A DNA stretch of 64,000 bases from Atrichornis clamosus (lineage: Eukaryota > Chordata > Aves > Passeriformes > Menuridae). Below are positions 46,718 through 59,460 of the stretch, one piece after another; positions within the stretch are counted from its first letter, which is position 1, and every line of letters begins with the position of its first letter. The DNA lies in assembly GCA_013400975.1 (NCBI GenBank), contig WBMZ01000213.1, positions 124,001 through 188,000 of the forward strand, in the 5' to 3' direction. A model generated the notes under the pieces. It searched no databases, was not told the origin of the DNA, and saw nothing but the letters and a program-made list of their open reading frames with translations. The translations under genes and the position numbers were made by a program.

Positions 46718-49565
46718 GGATAACATGCAAATTGAATTGGTTAATTCTGCACCCAAGTTTCAGGAAATCTGCCACCAGCAGCTGCCACTGTTTCAGATGT
46801 CAGGAGGATGCAGATACACTGTGACATTTTGTTCATTAAATAAACAAACCAGGTTCAGGCTAACAACGTTAGGTAGAAAGCCCCATCAATTCTTGTACAT
46901 TTAGTTCACATAATAGGAAGTGACAATTGTTCCTTAGCTTCATAAGCACTATATTGAAGAACAAAAGGAGAAAGCATACATAATGTGGCAACAGCAACAA
47001 CAGTTGCCATAAAATCCTGCAAGGTTGATTTAGATTAATGAGGCACATAACTTTTTGCCCAAGGCTACTTAAAACAAATATGGCTACAAACATGACTACT
47101 AGGGGAGAGAAAAAAAAAAGTCAGGATTTTTTTTCTCTTATCTATGGTTTTGGTCTTATTTATTTGATTTGACTATCAAATATGAAAACTATTCCAGCAA
47201 TAGCCTCTCTATAGCAGAACAAAAAGATTTGTACAATGTAGTAGTATAAAAATATTTTTTAAAAACCCACCAAAAAATCCCACTTTTGTACATTTCAGTG
47301 GCATAATACTTTATTAAAAGAAATGTTAACTAGTACATTGACCTTAGGTTAAAATGATAGAAATACTAAAATCTCACATTAAAATCCATATGTCTTTTTT
47401 CTTGTAACAAATCAATCTACTAAAACATCAACATTTCTGGCTTTTGCATCTAAGAATGCAATCTATATTAAATCATCACAATAACAGGTACAATTTGTTA
47501 GCTCTACATCATATAATATAAAAATCACCAAAACTGGAAATTCAGTAATACAAAAAAAAAAAATAGTTGCCAAAGAGGAAGAGTGGCCTATCTGAAAATC
47601 AGACCATCCTATGTCTTGGATATTATAGATAAGGCTGTCAGTCAGACTTAGTCTGAAAGGTACAGACAATAGAAAAAAATCCTCACACATTAATATGTAT
47701 AACACCATGATGTGGCTTTTAATATTCCAAAGGGACTTCAGCAACTCCATGGGAAAAAAAGCACCAAACCTGAGACTGGCTCATGTAAATCCTTGCCAAC
47801 GGCAGCAGTCCCGCTGGAGGACATGCTACACGGAGAGGCGAATGTTCCCCCTTTCCTCATCTGTCCCCAAGGCATCTGCGGTGGGGCACTCAGCTCTCAC
47901 TCACTTGGGCTGTTGCCAACCCAGCAACAACACTGACAGCCCACCACCACTACCCGTGTGATTTTTTCTGGGAGTTCCTCTCCTTCCTGGTCCCTGTTCG
48001 CCACATTGGGAAAACCCCAGAACCAGTTTGGAAGATTTCCAAAGGCCTGCCTATACCCAGAAAGTCAGTGGAGAAATGGGGATGTCATTCTTAGTGTTCC
48101 TATCCCATGGTACATGTGGGGTGTCCTGCCCCCCAACCAGATTTGGTATTGTACCACATTCAACGGGTGGCTTCAGAAATACATTCTCACCCAAGCACCT
48201 CACTAGTGCCTCCATCTGTGCAGAGGTCGAAAACATGAAGTTGTTCCAGAACAGATTGTCATCAATTTAAATACAAGGATTTCTGGGTCCTTTGATTACT
48301 TGCAAACATATTTCCACATAGTGTCAGGGATCCCAGACTCCTTCACCTGCTGTTAGGACATGTCCTCTCCTGAGACATGGGATGCACTGAGCAGAAGGCC
48401 CATCCTTTCTGAAGGAGAATGGTGCATGGTGACGGATAAGCAGAGAAGTTTTGAAGCAGAAGGGCAGGTCTCATGCTGCCCTAAGCTTAGAAGGCTCTTG
48501 GATGCCAGTAGAGTCCGAATTGAATGTTGCTGAGCAGATAGTGCTTTTCCAGTGTCAGCTTCCTAATGATCTTAGGGTGTCAATCGGAAGCCAAGCTCTG
48601 GTTCCTCCTATGGCTGCAGGTGGAGAAAAAGCAGAGGCAGTGGCCCAGAAACGGAATGTTGCATCTTGCAATCTTACAATGCTCCTACTTTTTTTTCTCA
48701 CTCACTTGTATGAAACCTACTCCAGATGTGGTATGGTCTGAGTCAGAGATGAGGCAGAACTTTGCCAGGTAACTGCAAGAATAAGATGGTGGGATCATCA
48801 TCATCCCCCAATTTGGACTAGCTGTTGCCGGGCGGCCATGGAAGTAATTTTTGAGGGATCTCCATAGGCACAGACTGTAAATCAGCCTGAGTCCTATGGG
48901 GGTCTGCATTTTAACTGGAGAATGCTGTGCATCCAAAACTTAAAAAGAAAAAAACTAATGTTTATTCATTGGATCATTCTAGATTACGCTAAGTTTAGAA
49001 GCAAAGGAAGACTCAGGCTGTAAAAGAAGCAACTCATTTCTTCATTTCTGCAGACTATTTTTCTTCAGGATGAGATAACATGTTCTTAACTTTATGTATT
49101 CCAACTTTTTGGAATAATTCTTAAAATATTTATCTCCCAGATCTTAGTACGATGGAGACTCTGCAGTGAATGAGAAGCTTATTTCCTTTCAAATGAGCCA
49201 ATTAAATTCCCTTGTGTTGCAGTGACCAACAACACAAAATTTGCATGAATAACATTCCCACAGCAGACATGCCTATTTCCAGTAAAAATGTAGGTATAAT
49301 TTTAATTTCCTTGATATAAACATCTTTTTAAGTGAAGAAGCATGATAGGTGATTTTTTGCAAACTGAAAGAAGCACTGCAAAAACTGTGAAAAATATTAG
49401 ATACAATGACGTAAAAAGTGGATCAAATTTAGAAGACCTCCCATTAAAAATAACTGTCATTCTGAGTGGCATTTTCAGCAAACAATAAAAGAACAACAAC
49501 TTTTGCAGTTATTCTCTTGGGTAGGTTCCCTCATTCACTGGTATTTCAGTAACAGGCAGATGGAC

Positions 49566-49661
49566 TTTCTTTCCTTCCTCTCTCCCTCTCTTTCCCTTCT
49601 TTTTCCCCTTTTTCCCCTTTCCCTTCCCTCTCCCCTTCCCCTTTTTCCCCTCCTTCCTTCC
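49566..49661. repeat. polypyrimidine tract
   Basis: 96 bp composed entirely of C and T in irregular CCCTT and CTTT blocks. The protein-like frames across it (Lys/Gly- or Leu/Pro-rich) are artefacts of this composition. Confidence 0.9.
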
Positions 49662-50569
49662 AGCATCAGGAGTTTGTCCTATTGAAGTTGAACACCCAAC
49701 CCTTGCATTTTCTCCTACACCAAACATAAGAATTTGCATGCCTTCAAGAGCTTTTAGGTCTAGACATGATTTTTTTATGTAGTGTTTAAAAGTTCTCACT
49801 GGGAATCGGTACTGTAGGGACAAGACACAGTTTTGAACCCTGCCTGTTTGAGAAGCCAAGTATCATAGATGGCATGAGTAACAAAGAGGGGAAATATAAA
49901 GGGGAGAAATTTCATCCAGGGTTCTGTGGAGTTTACAAAGCCAGACTTAAAGTCCTGGTCACTGTGGGTGAAGAGCTGCCCAAGGATTTAAGACCTCAGA
50001 CTGGGACATATATGAAAGTGGTAATTTACCAAACCAAGGCAACTAATCTAAGCAAGGTTTAAACCAGTTTACATATGTCTATGTGCCAGATTTGCATCAG
50101 TACCACCAGCTGGATTTAAAATCAGTTTAATAGTTGAAAGCAATGCAGATTTTCTGATGTAGGTGGGTGTGTTTGTCAAAAAAAGTGAACATGAGCAAGT
50201 TAAATGCAGATTAATTATTAATTTCAGAAACAGTCTTCACAGTGTAGCCTATACATCACTAGGGGGAAAAAAGAAGATAAAACAGGAATACATGTAACCA
50301 ACCATTTTTTAATCAATATTTCTTTTTACTATTGAAGGTCACTCTGAAAAGTACTGAAATTAGCTCCAGAAGAAAAGAAGTAAGAAAATTCACACTGAAC
50401 CTGTAATCACCTCCCACCCTTCACAGCAGACCTCAGGCACTGTGTTTCCTGCAAGCATTGAGAAGCTCAGTAGAGGACTTGGGACCTGTGAAACACAGAT
50501 GATGTCTTCTCCTTCCCTGTAGTGACTGCAAGTTTCACAGCCTTGTGTCTCCTCGATGTCTGGAACTTT

Positions 50570-51420
50570 ATCCCAACCTACTTCCTCAATAAGTAATTAA
50601 ATAAAAGCTTATGCTTTGTGACTGTAAGATTTTTAGCTATAAAAGCTGCCTTGTGGTACTTTGCCTCAGCCAGCCTCTAATAATGCTCTTTCAGCTCCCC
50701 GGGCCGGCCGATTTGCGCTGGTGCTGCGTGTGTAGTTAACAGCTTCCCCCGAGCAGCTACAGAGGTTGCCACAAACTCATGGGGCTTGTGTGTACACGGG
50801 AAACACAGCCAGGAAATTAAATTTTCCCTCCCCATAATTAATAAGAGCTAAACATTTGTGAGTTTGTTGCCACTTTTTAAAGTACAGAAGCCAAAGCAAA
50901 AAAATATGAGCATTTTCAAATAAAAAGTAAATATTTTTTCTAAAAGAGTTTAAAAAAAACCCACCCCAATGCTGTGCAATTTTGCAATTGGAAAAAAAAT
51001 ACCCCTTTTTCAGAAGTTTGTTTAAAGAATTCTTAAACATTTGCTGTGGGCATATGTTATTGCCGAGGGTGATTCACGGCAGTATGCAAGCGTGCATTAA
51101 ATCTGTAAGCACATGAGTTATCTCACCAACTTCAATGTGCCTGTTTTCATTCTGAAAGCGAGCAGAAGCTTCAGCGCTCCACAGAGTTAGAGGCTAAGTT
51201 AGGACTCCTCCTGCTAGGCACGTTGCTGGGGATTATACGTTTTGCAGAGGTCATTGCACAGAATACTGGCCTTACAAATAAATCGTGCTTTTTAGGAGGA
51301 CTGTTCTTTGGAAATTCTGTGACCGTACAAGTGCTTGGTAATACAGGAGAAACAATATGCAACTGATCTACTCGACAGCATATTGCCAGCACATTTTTAG
51401 GTGAAATGCATTGAGCCCTG
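50570..51420. promoter_or_regulatory. candidate conserved non-coding element
   Basis: A unique-looking stretch in which an AT-rich background carries a short CpG-containing core, CCCCGGGCCGGCCG (50697-50710), followed by TTGCGCTGG and a TGCGTGTG motif. To the right are CCATAATTAATAAG (50832-50845) and a further complex, non-repetitive stretch (51050-51260). CpGs surviving in AT-rich intergenic DNA suggest selection or lack of methylation. It is proposed as a distal SHOX-side enhancer; evidence is texture only. Confidence 0.4.
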
Positions 51421-54400
51421 AAAACAGATAATAGGCATTATTTCTCTGAAATATCCAGAGCATCTCTCGGAGCATGGCTTGAGCTGTGCCGTGGAAGCAA
51501 ATTCCAAGGACCTTTTCAGTTCATGTCTTGTTTTGCTACTCTGCAAAATCCTGCGGAATATTCAGATTGTTTCAGGCAGAAAAAAATCCAAGTTTTTTTT
51601 TTTAATAAAGGGTGCAAATCACTCAAAGGTAGGAGTAAACCTCATTCTAGACACAATTTGCATCATTTTTAAACAATTGTATACTGTGAGTTCCAAGTCT
51701 CTTTTTCAGATTTGATTTTTTAAATAGAAGTCTTCGCATTTTACTTCCTATTAAGCCTCCATTTTGAAAGCATACTATTTGTTCTCTGTTTTAAGCAAAA
51801 TGAACACTGGATCCTACCAAAAATATTTGCAAAATCAGGTGTAATATGTGTTTTTATCATGAACTGTTATTCCATTGTGATTAAATATGCAACCCACAGA
51901 AAGATGGACTATCAATTTGAAAGATTCCATCAGAATTCACTTAAAGGAGGCAAGTATCAGAATTGATGTCTAAGATATATCAAGGGATACATTTTTAAAA
52001 CTTACTTAAAGCTGTGTTATACCATGGAGAGCTGTAGAAAACCTACATAAAATTTTGTATAAACACCTCTTAGCCCACTCTGTGCTGCAAAAATCTTTTC
52101 TGTAACACAGTGAGCAGAAAAGGTACATTTTGTGCTTATCTCATTAATCCAATAAATTCATGCAAAATTATTGTCATTACTTTTATTGAAGCACTGTGTA
52201 CACCTATGTCAGTGTGTATATTATAAATAATAAATAATTATTATTAGAAATGGTTGAATTATTCATTGAGGATTAATTATCTGACAAATACAGGGGCTTT
52301 TCCCTACCTGTGACTTGTTTATTCTCTGAAGATATTCCTTTTTGCATGTTTTTTTGAATAACAGAGAATTTTCAGCCTAGGACTGCAAACTGCTCACTTA
52401 GATTGCTTCCTATTTGATTACGTGTGATCGTTTGTGAGATATGAACACGTTGGTCACGCGAGTCTGGGTCTGCTTGAGTGTCTGGTGGGCTGGAAGAGGG
52501 TCACAAGGATTTGTGTGTGGGGGTGGTCATTGCAAAAGTACAGAAGTACCTCTCTTGGAGCTACACCTCCATTGCTCTCAGCCAGCTTGTCATCGGTGTT
52601 CACAGCATGTCATGCACTGTCTCCCTTGAAAGCTGATAATGTGACAGGGATCATGAGCTTAATGGAATCAATGTATAATTAATAGCTTATAAAATCTTCA
52701 ATAAGTGAATGAGGAGCCCCACCTGGGGATGAGAGGGATAAAATGAACAATTAAGGTGGGATGAGGACACCTCACAGCAAGCGGATTTGGAGTGAAAGGA
52801 AAATAGCCTGGCAGTAGCCTGTGTGCTGAGTCCCTTGTAAAGTTAAAACAGGTGTTTAGACAGGTCACAAGCTTTCTGGATATTTAGCCAGAGTCCATAA
52901 ATACCTGAGACTCCAGATAAAGGGATGCCCTAAAGTCCTAACCTCATAAATAGGGATATGAGGATGGGGAGGAGTAAGACATGAGACTCCAGACCTCAGA
53001 GAGCTGCAGGACTTGTGAGGACCCAGCATGCCTCAATCCCCAGCTGTCCCTGCTAGGATGTAACCACCACTAGCACCGGTGGGGCTCAGGAGAACCTCTC
53101 TGCTGGGGCCAGGTGTGCATGCCATCCCTGAGTAGTCCCTGCAAGCTGCAAGGAAACCTTTTTCCAGGGTCCCACTTGGCAAACTCTCAGGTGGTCTGGC
53201 TGTGGTGGGTGAAGGGAGTGGAGACACAGCTGACAAACGCAGCAGCCAGCCTAAAATCATGCGTGTGGGCCTGCCAAGGGACCCCAAAATTCCTCAGCTT
53301 GGGGGCTGTTGCCAAGGTGGCAGCCAAGTGGCTGGGAAGGAGGTCCCACTGGTGGGCATTGTCCAGCCTGGGGCAGGCTGCAGAAGGACATCCCACAGCT
53401 CTGGGCAGTCCCTGAGTGTCACAAAGACAAATGCTGGAAGGCGAACACTCAGCCAAGCAAAAGACAACAATTAATATTTCAGTTTGCTCGCAGATGCCTT
53501 TGTCTTGGCTGCTCACACAGAAGTTCGCTGTAAGAAAGGCTATTGTGCTGACAAAAATGTGTGCGAGCAAATGCTTACAGAAAGCAACTAGAGGAGGGCA
53601 GGCAAACAGCAAAGGGAAGGGTCCCCTGGAACTGGGTGGGTTTTGAGGAATACCACCATTTCCTCTGAGTTTGTTTGCTTCTGATCTGACTGCACTGAAC
53701 CAGTTCTCGTAGTGTTGGTGTGGCTCTACACTGCCCAGCCGCAAAGCTGACTCTTTCCGGAGACGTGGGGTGCAGGTGACAAGAGGATGGCCCCGAGCCC
53801 CTGGAGCCCTGGAGTGTGGTGTCATATGTGCAGCCCATGGGATGAGGGGATATATTCCCATCCTGCATCCTACTGTCAGGGAACCTTAAACTAAAAGCAG
53901 TGGGCCAAATCCTGCCAGAAATGTGCATCTAGGTCTGCCTCTGATTTCAAGAAAAGCTTGATGCACGTGGAATTGTGCCAAATTCGGCCCTGTTACCTAC
54001 TTGCTCCTTACACAGCAGGAGAGGTTTGCTGCCTTTTATAGCAGCTCCAGAGCACCATGGGTCTGAGGGACAGGAAGTGCAACACAGGTAAAATTCTGCA
54101 CATCAGGTACCTAAAACCATGAAAGACATGTTTTCCTGATGTTCTCTTTCATTGAAGATTAAGCCTCCATTTGTTTTCCAGGAGTTGATGTTTCATTCCT
54201 AATGATTCCTAATCTTGGTACCAAAGTTGTCTTCCTGACAGCAAATGCCAAGTGTGATTACTCACCCAGCTAGAGATCCTCGCCTCCATCTGAAGGCTGT
54301 GCTCAGGGAATGCCATCACTGTGGGGATGGCCAGGCCAGGCTGCCAGCAGCCGGAGCATCCCGCCAGCATCCGCGATCTCTTTGCTCCCTCCCTCCCTCG

Positions 54401-54700
54401 CTGCTTCTCCTTTTTTTTCTTTTCTTTGGCTTATTATAACTACACAAAGGCAATACTAAATAAGGAAAATATGCTTCCCAGTAACTGAAACTGACAAAAA
54501 CAAAGATGGCATGTTTATATAATTAGTTACACATCTAACTTTTTTCAGTTTTTCTTCCTTCCAAATATCCCATGACGACTCCACTGCCCAAGCTATGAGT
54601 GAAGCTGAAATAGATGTGGAGCAAAGAAATTGGTGGGTTGGGTTTTTCCCCTAAAAACCATCATAGACCTTAGGTAACTCCTGAATCTTGGAGTCCCTCT
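51420..54700. other. intergenic, nothing firmly recognised
   Basis: No gene is supported. A T-run at 51594-51603 and an AATAAT-rich patch (52215-52245) are simple sequence. The GC-richer part at 53000-53950 carries a 224-codon minus-strand frame (53187-53861) without a recognisable domain, overlapped by several plus-strand frames; I treat it as chance. Confidence 0.45.
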
Positions 54701-54950
54701 GTGACTGTTTTCTGTTGTGAGAGCAATTCATTAAAAGTTAATTATAAGGTGACGTTTAATATGTAGTTTCCTTTAGCTAATCCTCCTAAGGCAGCTTCAT
54801 ATGGCACTAATATATCCATTTTGTTGATGCTAGAAAACAAAAAGGCAAGACTGTCTAATTAAGAGGTTGGTGTTTAACAAGAGAGAGGTTTTCTAATTGG
54901 TGACTCTGAGTCCAAATTAATCTTAATGCTGTTCATTTAAGCATTTTCAA
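54700..54950. promoter_or_regulatory. candidate conserved element with homeodomain motifs
   Basis: Dense TAAT-type motifs in 250 bp: AAAGTTAATTATAAGG (54734-54749), TTAGCTAATCC (54774-54784), CTGTCTAATTAAGAGG (54850-54865) and TTCTAATTGG (54891-54900), plus a CRE-like GTGACGTTT (54750-54758). No repeat character. Conservation is untested. Confidence 0.35.
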
Positions 54951-56700
54951 TCTAACTTGGCTTTTTCCACAAGAGTTTGCAAAATGTGAATCATTTTCAG
55001 GATCTTTGATATAACAGTATTCAGCCTACTTACTCCTTCTGTGCTCAGACCCCTTTGGGACCCAATTTGAAACCCCCTCACTACTTGAGCCGCTTTCCTC
55101 TGGCTCAAGTTTAGGAACACTCTTAAGGTCTTTGCTGAGCAGGCTGGCTTTAAAGGTGTAGTTTCTTCTTTGTTTTTCAGCATGTTTTCACTCAAGTATC
55201 TAAATATGTGTTGCATTTCCATAGCCACTGGTTATTTTTCTGTTAATACATTTTAAATGCTTCACAGAAATGAACACACTCCATTTGATTATGCTCGTGC
55301 CAAACATTTTTTTGTCTAATAAAAGACAAAAGCATAATAACTGTATTCCTACTAATTCTGGTTTCTTTTGACAGTAGCTGCTGACTTCCTGTCCTTGCAG
55401 TGGGAATACAGAAAAAGAGAAGAACACTCCTCCCCCCTTAAAAAATATGAATTTACACTGCCCAAACACACTTCTGAGAAAGGGCAAAAATATCACAAGC
55501 TGCTATCACTCACCCAGTTTTGGCCACCTAGACTTTAATTTTGGGGACCATGCTAGTAACAGTACATGGAAGAAATCTACAAACAATCACAAAAATAAAA
55601 CAACTACCTCAAGAGAACAACAATTCTAAAATATAGGCTATCCAGGACAGTTTTTCCTTTTCAAAAAAATGGAGATACTAACAGTGACAAAACTCGATAC
55701 ATTCATCAAAGACTGTCATAAAACCAAACTAAAATTGTGACCTGCCCTGAAAGTGTCACCTCAGGGCTAAACAAAGTGACATTTTATTTACAATGTTTTA
55801 CATTGATTTGTGTTTCTAAGGTCATCACCGGTGACTCACACCTCAACGTGCCAGTGTTTTTGTCCATGTATATGAAAAGCTGCTTCTCCTTTAAGAGAAG
55901 TCACATAGGCACAATGTTTTTCACTTTTATCTCAATGAATCTCATGTGGTAATCTCACGCTCTTTGGTAACTTCTGAAGGTTAAAAAAAAACCTCTTGCC
56001 AACATGACACTTTTCTTCAACATCTATACCTCCTCTAGGTTTTTCTTTCTCCTGTGTTCATTCAAAAGCTGCCCAAGAAGAGCCAAAAACAAAGAGAAAG
56101 GGTGCAGAAAAGCAAGAGAAAGGCCTCATTTCTTTGCAGAACTGTGGAAACCCCTCTATGTCCATTTGCGCTTCTCGGAAGCTGCAGACATACCGTGCCG
56201 GACTCAGAGCTCTGCGGTTGGAAACTATTTGCTGCCCACTAAAAAAACTCTTCTGGGTACGTCTTTGCATTCATGGTATAGAAGCTAAAAGTGGGATCGG
56301 CCTTGTACAATTCTGGTCTGCAAAGTACAAACCAAAAAAAAAAAAAAAGTTAAAAAAGAAAGAAAAAACCCTTGGTTCCCATACAGGAACGCCCAAGCCT
56401 TCCGGTTTGTCCTCAGCGCACAAACACTGGAAGTACTACAGTATTTTTGGGAGCTGGAATAGCATTCTGGGTATACTGAAATTAAGAGGGTTGGGCATGT
56501 TTTTGAGACCGCTGAGTTCCTCACTGCATGTTTTCCAAGAGAGAAATGTGAAAGATTTTCCCCGTTATAGCCTCCATACCTTTGTTGGGAAGGGATGCCA
56601 CAAATCACGTGAATAATTAGTGACACTCTTAAGTGTCTAGCACCGTGCACATTTATTTTCTTGGCACAAAATGTATTAGTTCTACACTATTCATTTAGTC
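54950..56700. other. intergenic, nothing firmly recognised
   Basis: Unique sequence with a short A-rich tract at 56333-56370. A complex, CpG-containing stretch at about 56150-56260 might be conserved, but it is too short to call. No gene is supported. Confidence 0.45.
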
Positions 56701-57010
56701 TGCATTTAGCAAGAGATAAATTTTAGTCGGAAGCTGTACTGAAAGACAATATATACTGTATGTTGCAGAAAAATCTGTTTCCTCTGAGACCATATCTTTA
56801 TTTTTTAAAAAAATCAGGAGAAATAGCATGAAGTTAATGTATGTGAAAATCTAATTTTTGAACAGCTTTTGATTGTTCAAATCACCTAATTAAATGGTCA
56901 GCAGTGACCTTTTCAGGAATGCCATGCTCAGCATTAAATTCTCACCAAAAGCGCACATTTCTGTGATCCCCTCATTTAGATAATAGCTCTGTGACTCTTG
57001 CTATAAGTGT
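56700..57010. promoter_or_regulatory. candidate conserved element
   Basis: AT-rich unique sequence including GATTGTTCAAATCACC (56871-56886) and TAATTAAATGG (56888-56898), followed by GTCAGCAGTGACC. Texture resembles conserved non-coding DNA. The evidence is weak. Confidence 0.25.
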
Positions 57011-59140
57011 GGAGTGAAGGGAGGGAAGAAAAGAGAAAGATTTTCTTTCTCCACAAACATTAATGAGACTTTTCAGCTATGCAGTAGAGTGGAGGGACTT
57101 AAGCCTCTCTAGGTGTTTCTGTTTTTCAGGCTTTGAGCCCTTGCTGTGCATTTCTCTCTCCATCCTGCCTCTGAAAGGCCTTCAACAACCCATGGCTTTG
57201 TCTCTCTGTATTTTTCAGTTTAAGCTACACTCTACCAGGACCACTTTTAACGTCCATATTTAAGCAGAAAACCAAACAGAAACGGAAATTGTTTGATGTA
57301 TTTTAAGTAGAGAAGGCCAGTAAAATATTTTTTAATGGGTATACAAAGAATTTCAGCCAACAGGATGCTGATTCAATTCCAGCTCAGATGACGAACAACT
57401 AAAAGTTGATACCATCTAAAGGCTATTAAAGCCTTTGTAAAGTGAGTAGCTGCCTAAGTGCCATTCCCAGTGGCCACATCACAAAAGTACACCAAGTAAG
57501 TCTGTCTTCAGCTTCTTTCTGGTTGGATTTTCAGCAAGAAAACAAGTAGTGGATGGCTGTGGGCATGAGTCATCCTTTCAAACAGGCTATCGACACTCCT
57601 GGAAGTTTATGCACCAAGCTGAAATCTGCCCAGAAACTCTATCACAGTCTGGCATGATGTGGTGGTACATTAAATTACATGAATATATTGATATAAGTAG
57701 TTGCTTCCTCTCATGAACTCTCTCTGATGGGTTAATAAGTATAAATCCATTAAAACACAGCTTTGGAAAGCCAGTCTGAACTCGTCCCCAACCCCATAAG
57801 TGAATGAATGTCTAAACTTGCAGCAGGCATGCAGTCCAGTTTATCCACACAGATATCAGCTATAGGGGTGAGCAGTACCACATCCAGGCAGAGCTGCTCT
57901 ACAGAAACCTGTGTTGGCCCCAGAAAGGAAAGAATTGTGCCCAGGGAGGGTACATGACCTAGGCCAGTTGTTCCTCCCGCTTCATTTTCACTCTCATACA
58001 CTAAAGATACTCTCCGCCTCTACAGAAACTCTCCTCACCAAAATCAGCACACTTCCCTCCTGCAGCCAAGGATTTATGGGCTGACAGAAAAATAGATGGG
58101 ATTTTTGCTTAAAGGACTACATGTTCAGCAGAGTAAACCCTGTTTTACCCGCACATCTCTCTGTAGTGCAAAACATGTGAGAAGGGAAAAGGCATGAAGC
58201 AGAAGTCTGATTCAGGAGTATACGAATACAAACTATGTTTCCATACATACACACAGACTTGTTTGCTGAAAGTTTCACATACATCAAATTAAAACAGACA
58301 AAGCAACAAATTCAGACATCATTTACCCATAGGGAATACACTCAGCCTTTATTTAGCCACTGAAAATTTACTCCTGCTTGTCTGTATCACTAACCTGCTT
58401 GGGTAGACTGATGTTTTGATGCCAGAATACCCGTAGGGTTTCCAGAGAACATATCATAAGATTCACAGTTACAGACATATCTTTGTAACAAAGCAAATTG
58501 GACTTAGATGGGAGCCTTGTGCAGAGCTGCTCAGAGGACTGAGGGCATTGGCAGAAGAAAGCTTTAGCACCTCAAGAAGACTGCTGTAAAAAAATGGATA
58601 CCTGAGTTCGTGGGGCACTTCTAGAGATTGGAAGAGAAAGGAGAATGCAGAATTGCATTCTGTGGCTTTAGGGCAGAATTCAGATGCTACAAGTTATACC
58701 TGAGTCTTTAAATCTTTTTATGAATATGGTCCTATATCTTTTTGAGCCTTTAACAAGACACTGAATGTATTTCCCTGCCTCCCAGCAGTGTTTAAAAAAA
58801 CCCCAAAAGCCAGGAACATTGCTAAACACACACTAGTCAAATTTTGGACCCTGTTTCTGCATCCCTTGCTTTGTGCAGCATAGTGGCTGTAAGAGCCAAG
58901 CTTGAAAGATCCCATGTTTTCTCTGTCCTCATATGATTATAAGGGTCTGAAAACATGCAAGTAAATAAACTCCAGCCCCATAAGTGGTCCTAGAGAGCTA
59001 GAGGGTAACATTCCTCCTACTGTGTCTGCACAATAAGGCACTCAATAAAGTTGCCTCAGAGCTGAGGGAACAGAGCAAGCACAACCTATAGAGGGACACA
59101 CACGTCAAAGATGTTTTTAAGTCCTACTTTTATTTGAAAC
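57010..59140. other. intergenic, nothing recognised
   Basis: Mixed unique sequence without a supportable gene, RNA or repeat. Open frames are below 85 codons. Confidence 0.5.
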
Positions 59141-59460
59141 TTAGGATTGCTTTAAAGCTCTCTATTTTCTTTTTCATAATGTAGAATGAAGCTTAAAAGT
59201 GGCCCCAACTTGCAATGAAAGCTGCAACGAGTTTTAGCAAATAAAAAGCCACTTAAAGAAAAAAACCCTACTGTCCTGGCTGGGAATTTTAATAGTGCTG
59301 CACTCACAGCCAGACTGCTTGTAACTTTTCTATTAAAATGTTAAATCAAGAGCATTAAACAGCTTCCAATTAAGGGGTATATTATCACCTCGATGCACAG
59401 GGAGTTTCACACGTAAATCCCTATGTATTAAGAAGAGAATATACCCCGTGGCTTTTTAAA
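59140..59460. promoter_or_regulatory. candidate conserved element
   Basis: A repeat-free stretch with CTTCCAATTAAGG (59364-59376), AAAATGTTAAATCAAG and TCACCTCGATGCACAGG (59387-59403), and several TTTTAAT motifs. It resembles conserved enhancer DNA. Not testable here. Confidence 0.3.

Larger units (their letters stand above)
46250..50560. other. intergenic with pyrimidine tracts
   Basis: No gene is supported. It contains two polypyrimidine tracts (46642-46717 and 49566-49661) and short poly-A runs near 47110 and 47552. Open frames are short and unrecognisable. Confidence 0.5.

Noticed and set aside
53187..53861. 224-codon minus-strand frame
   Set aside because: Overlaps four plus-strand frames, has no known motif, and lies in locally GC-richer intergenic DNA.
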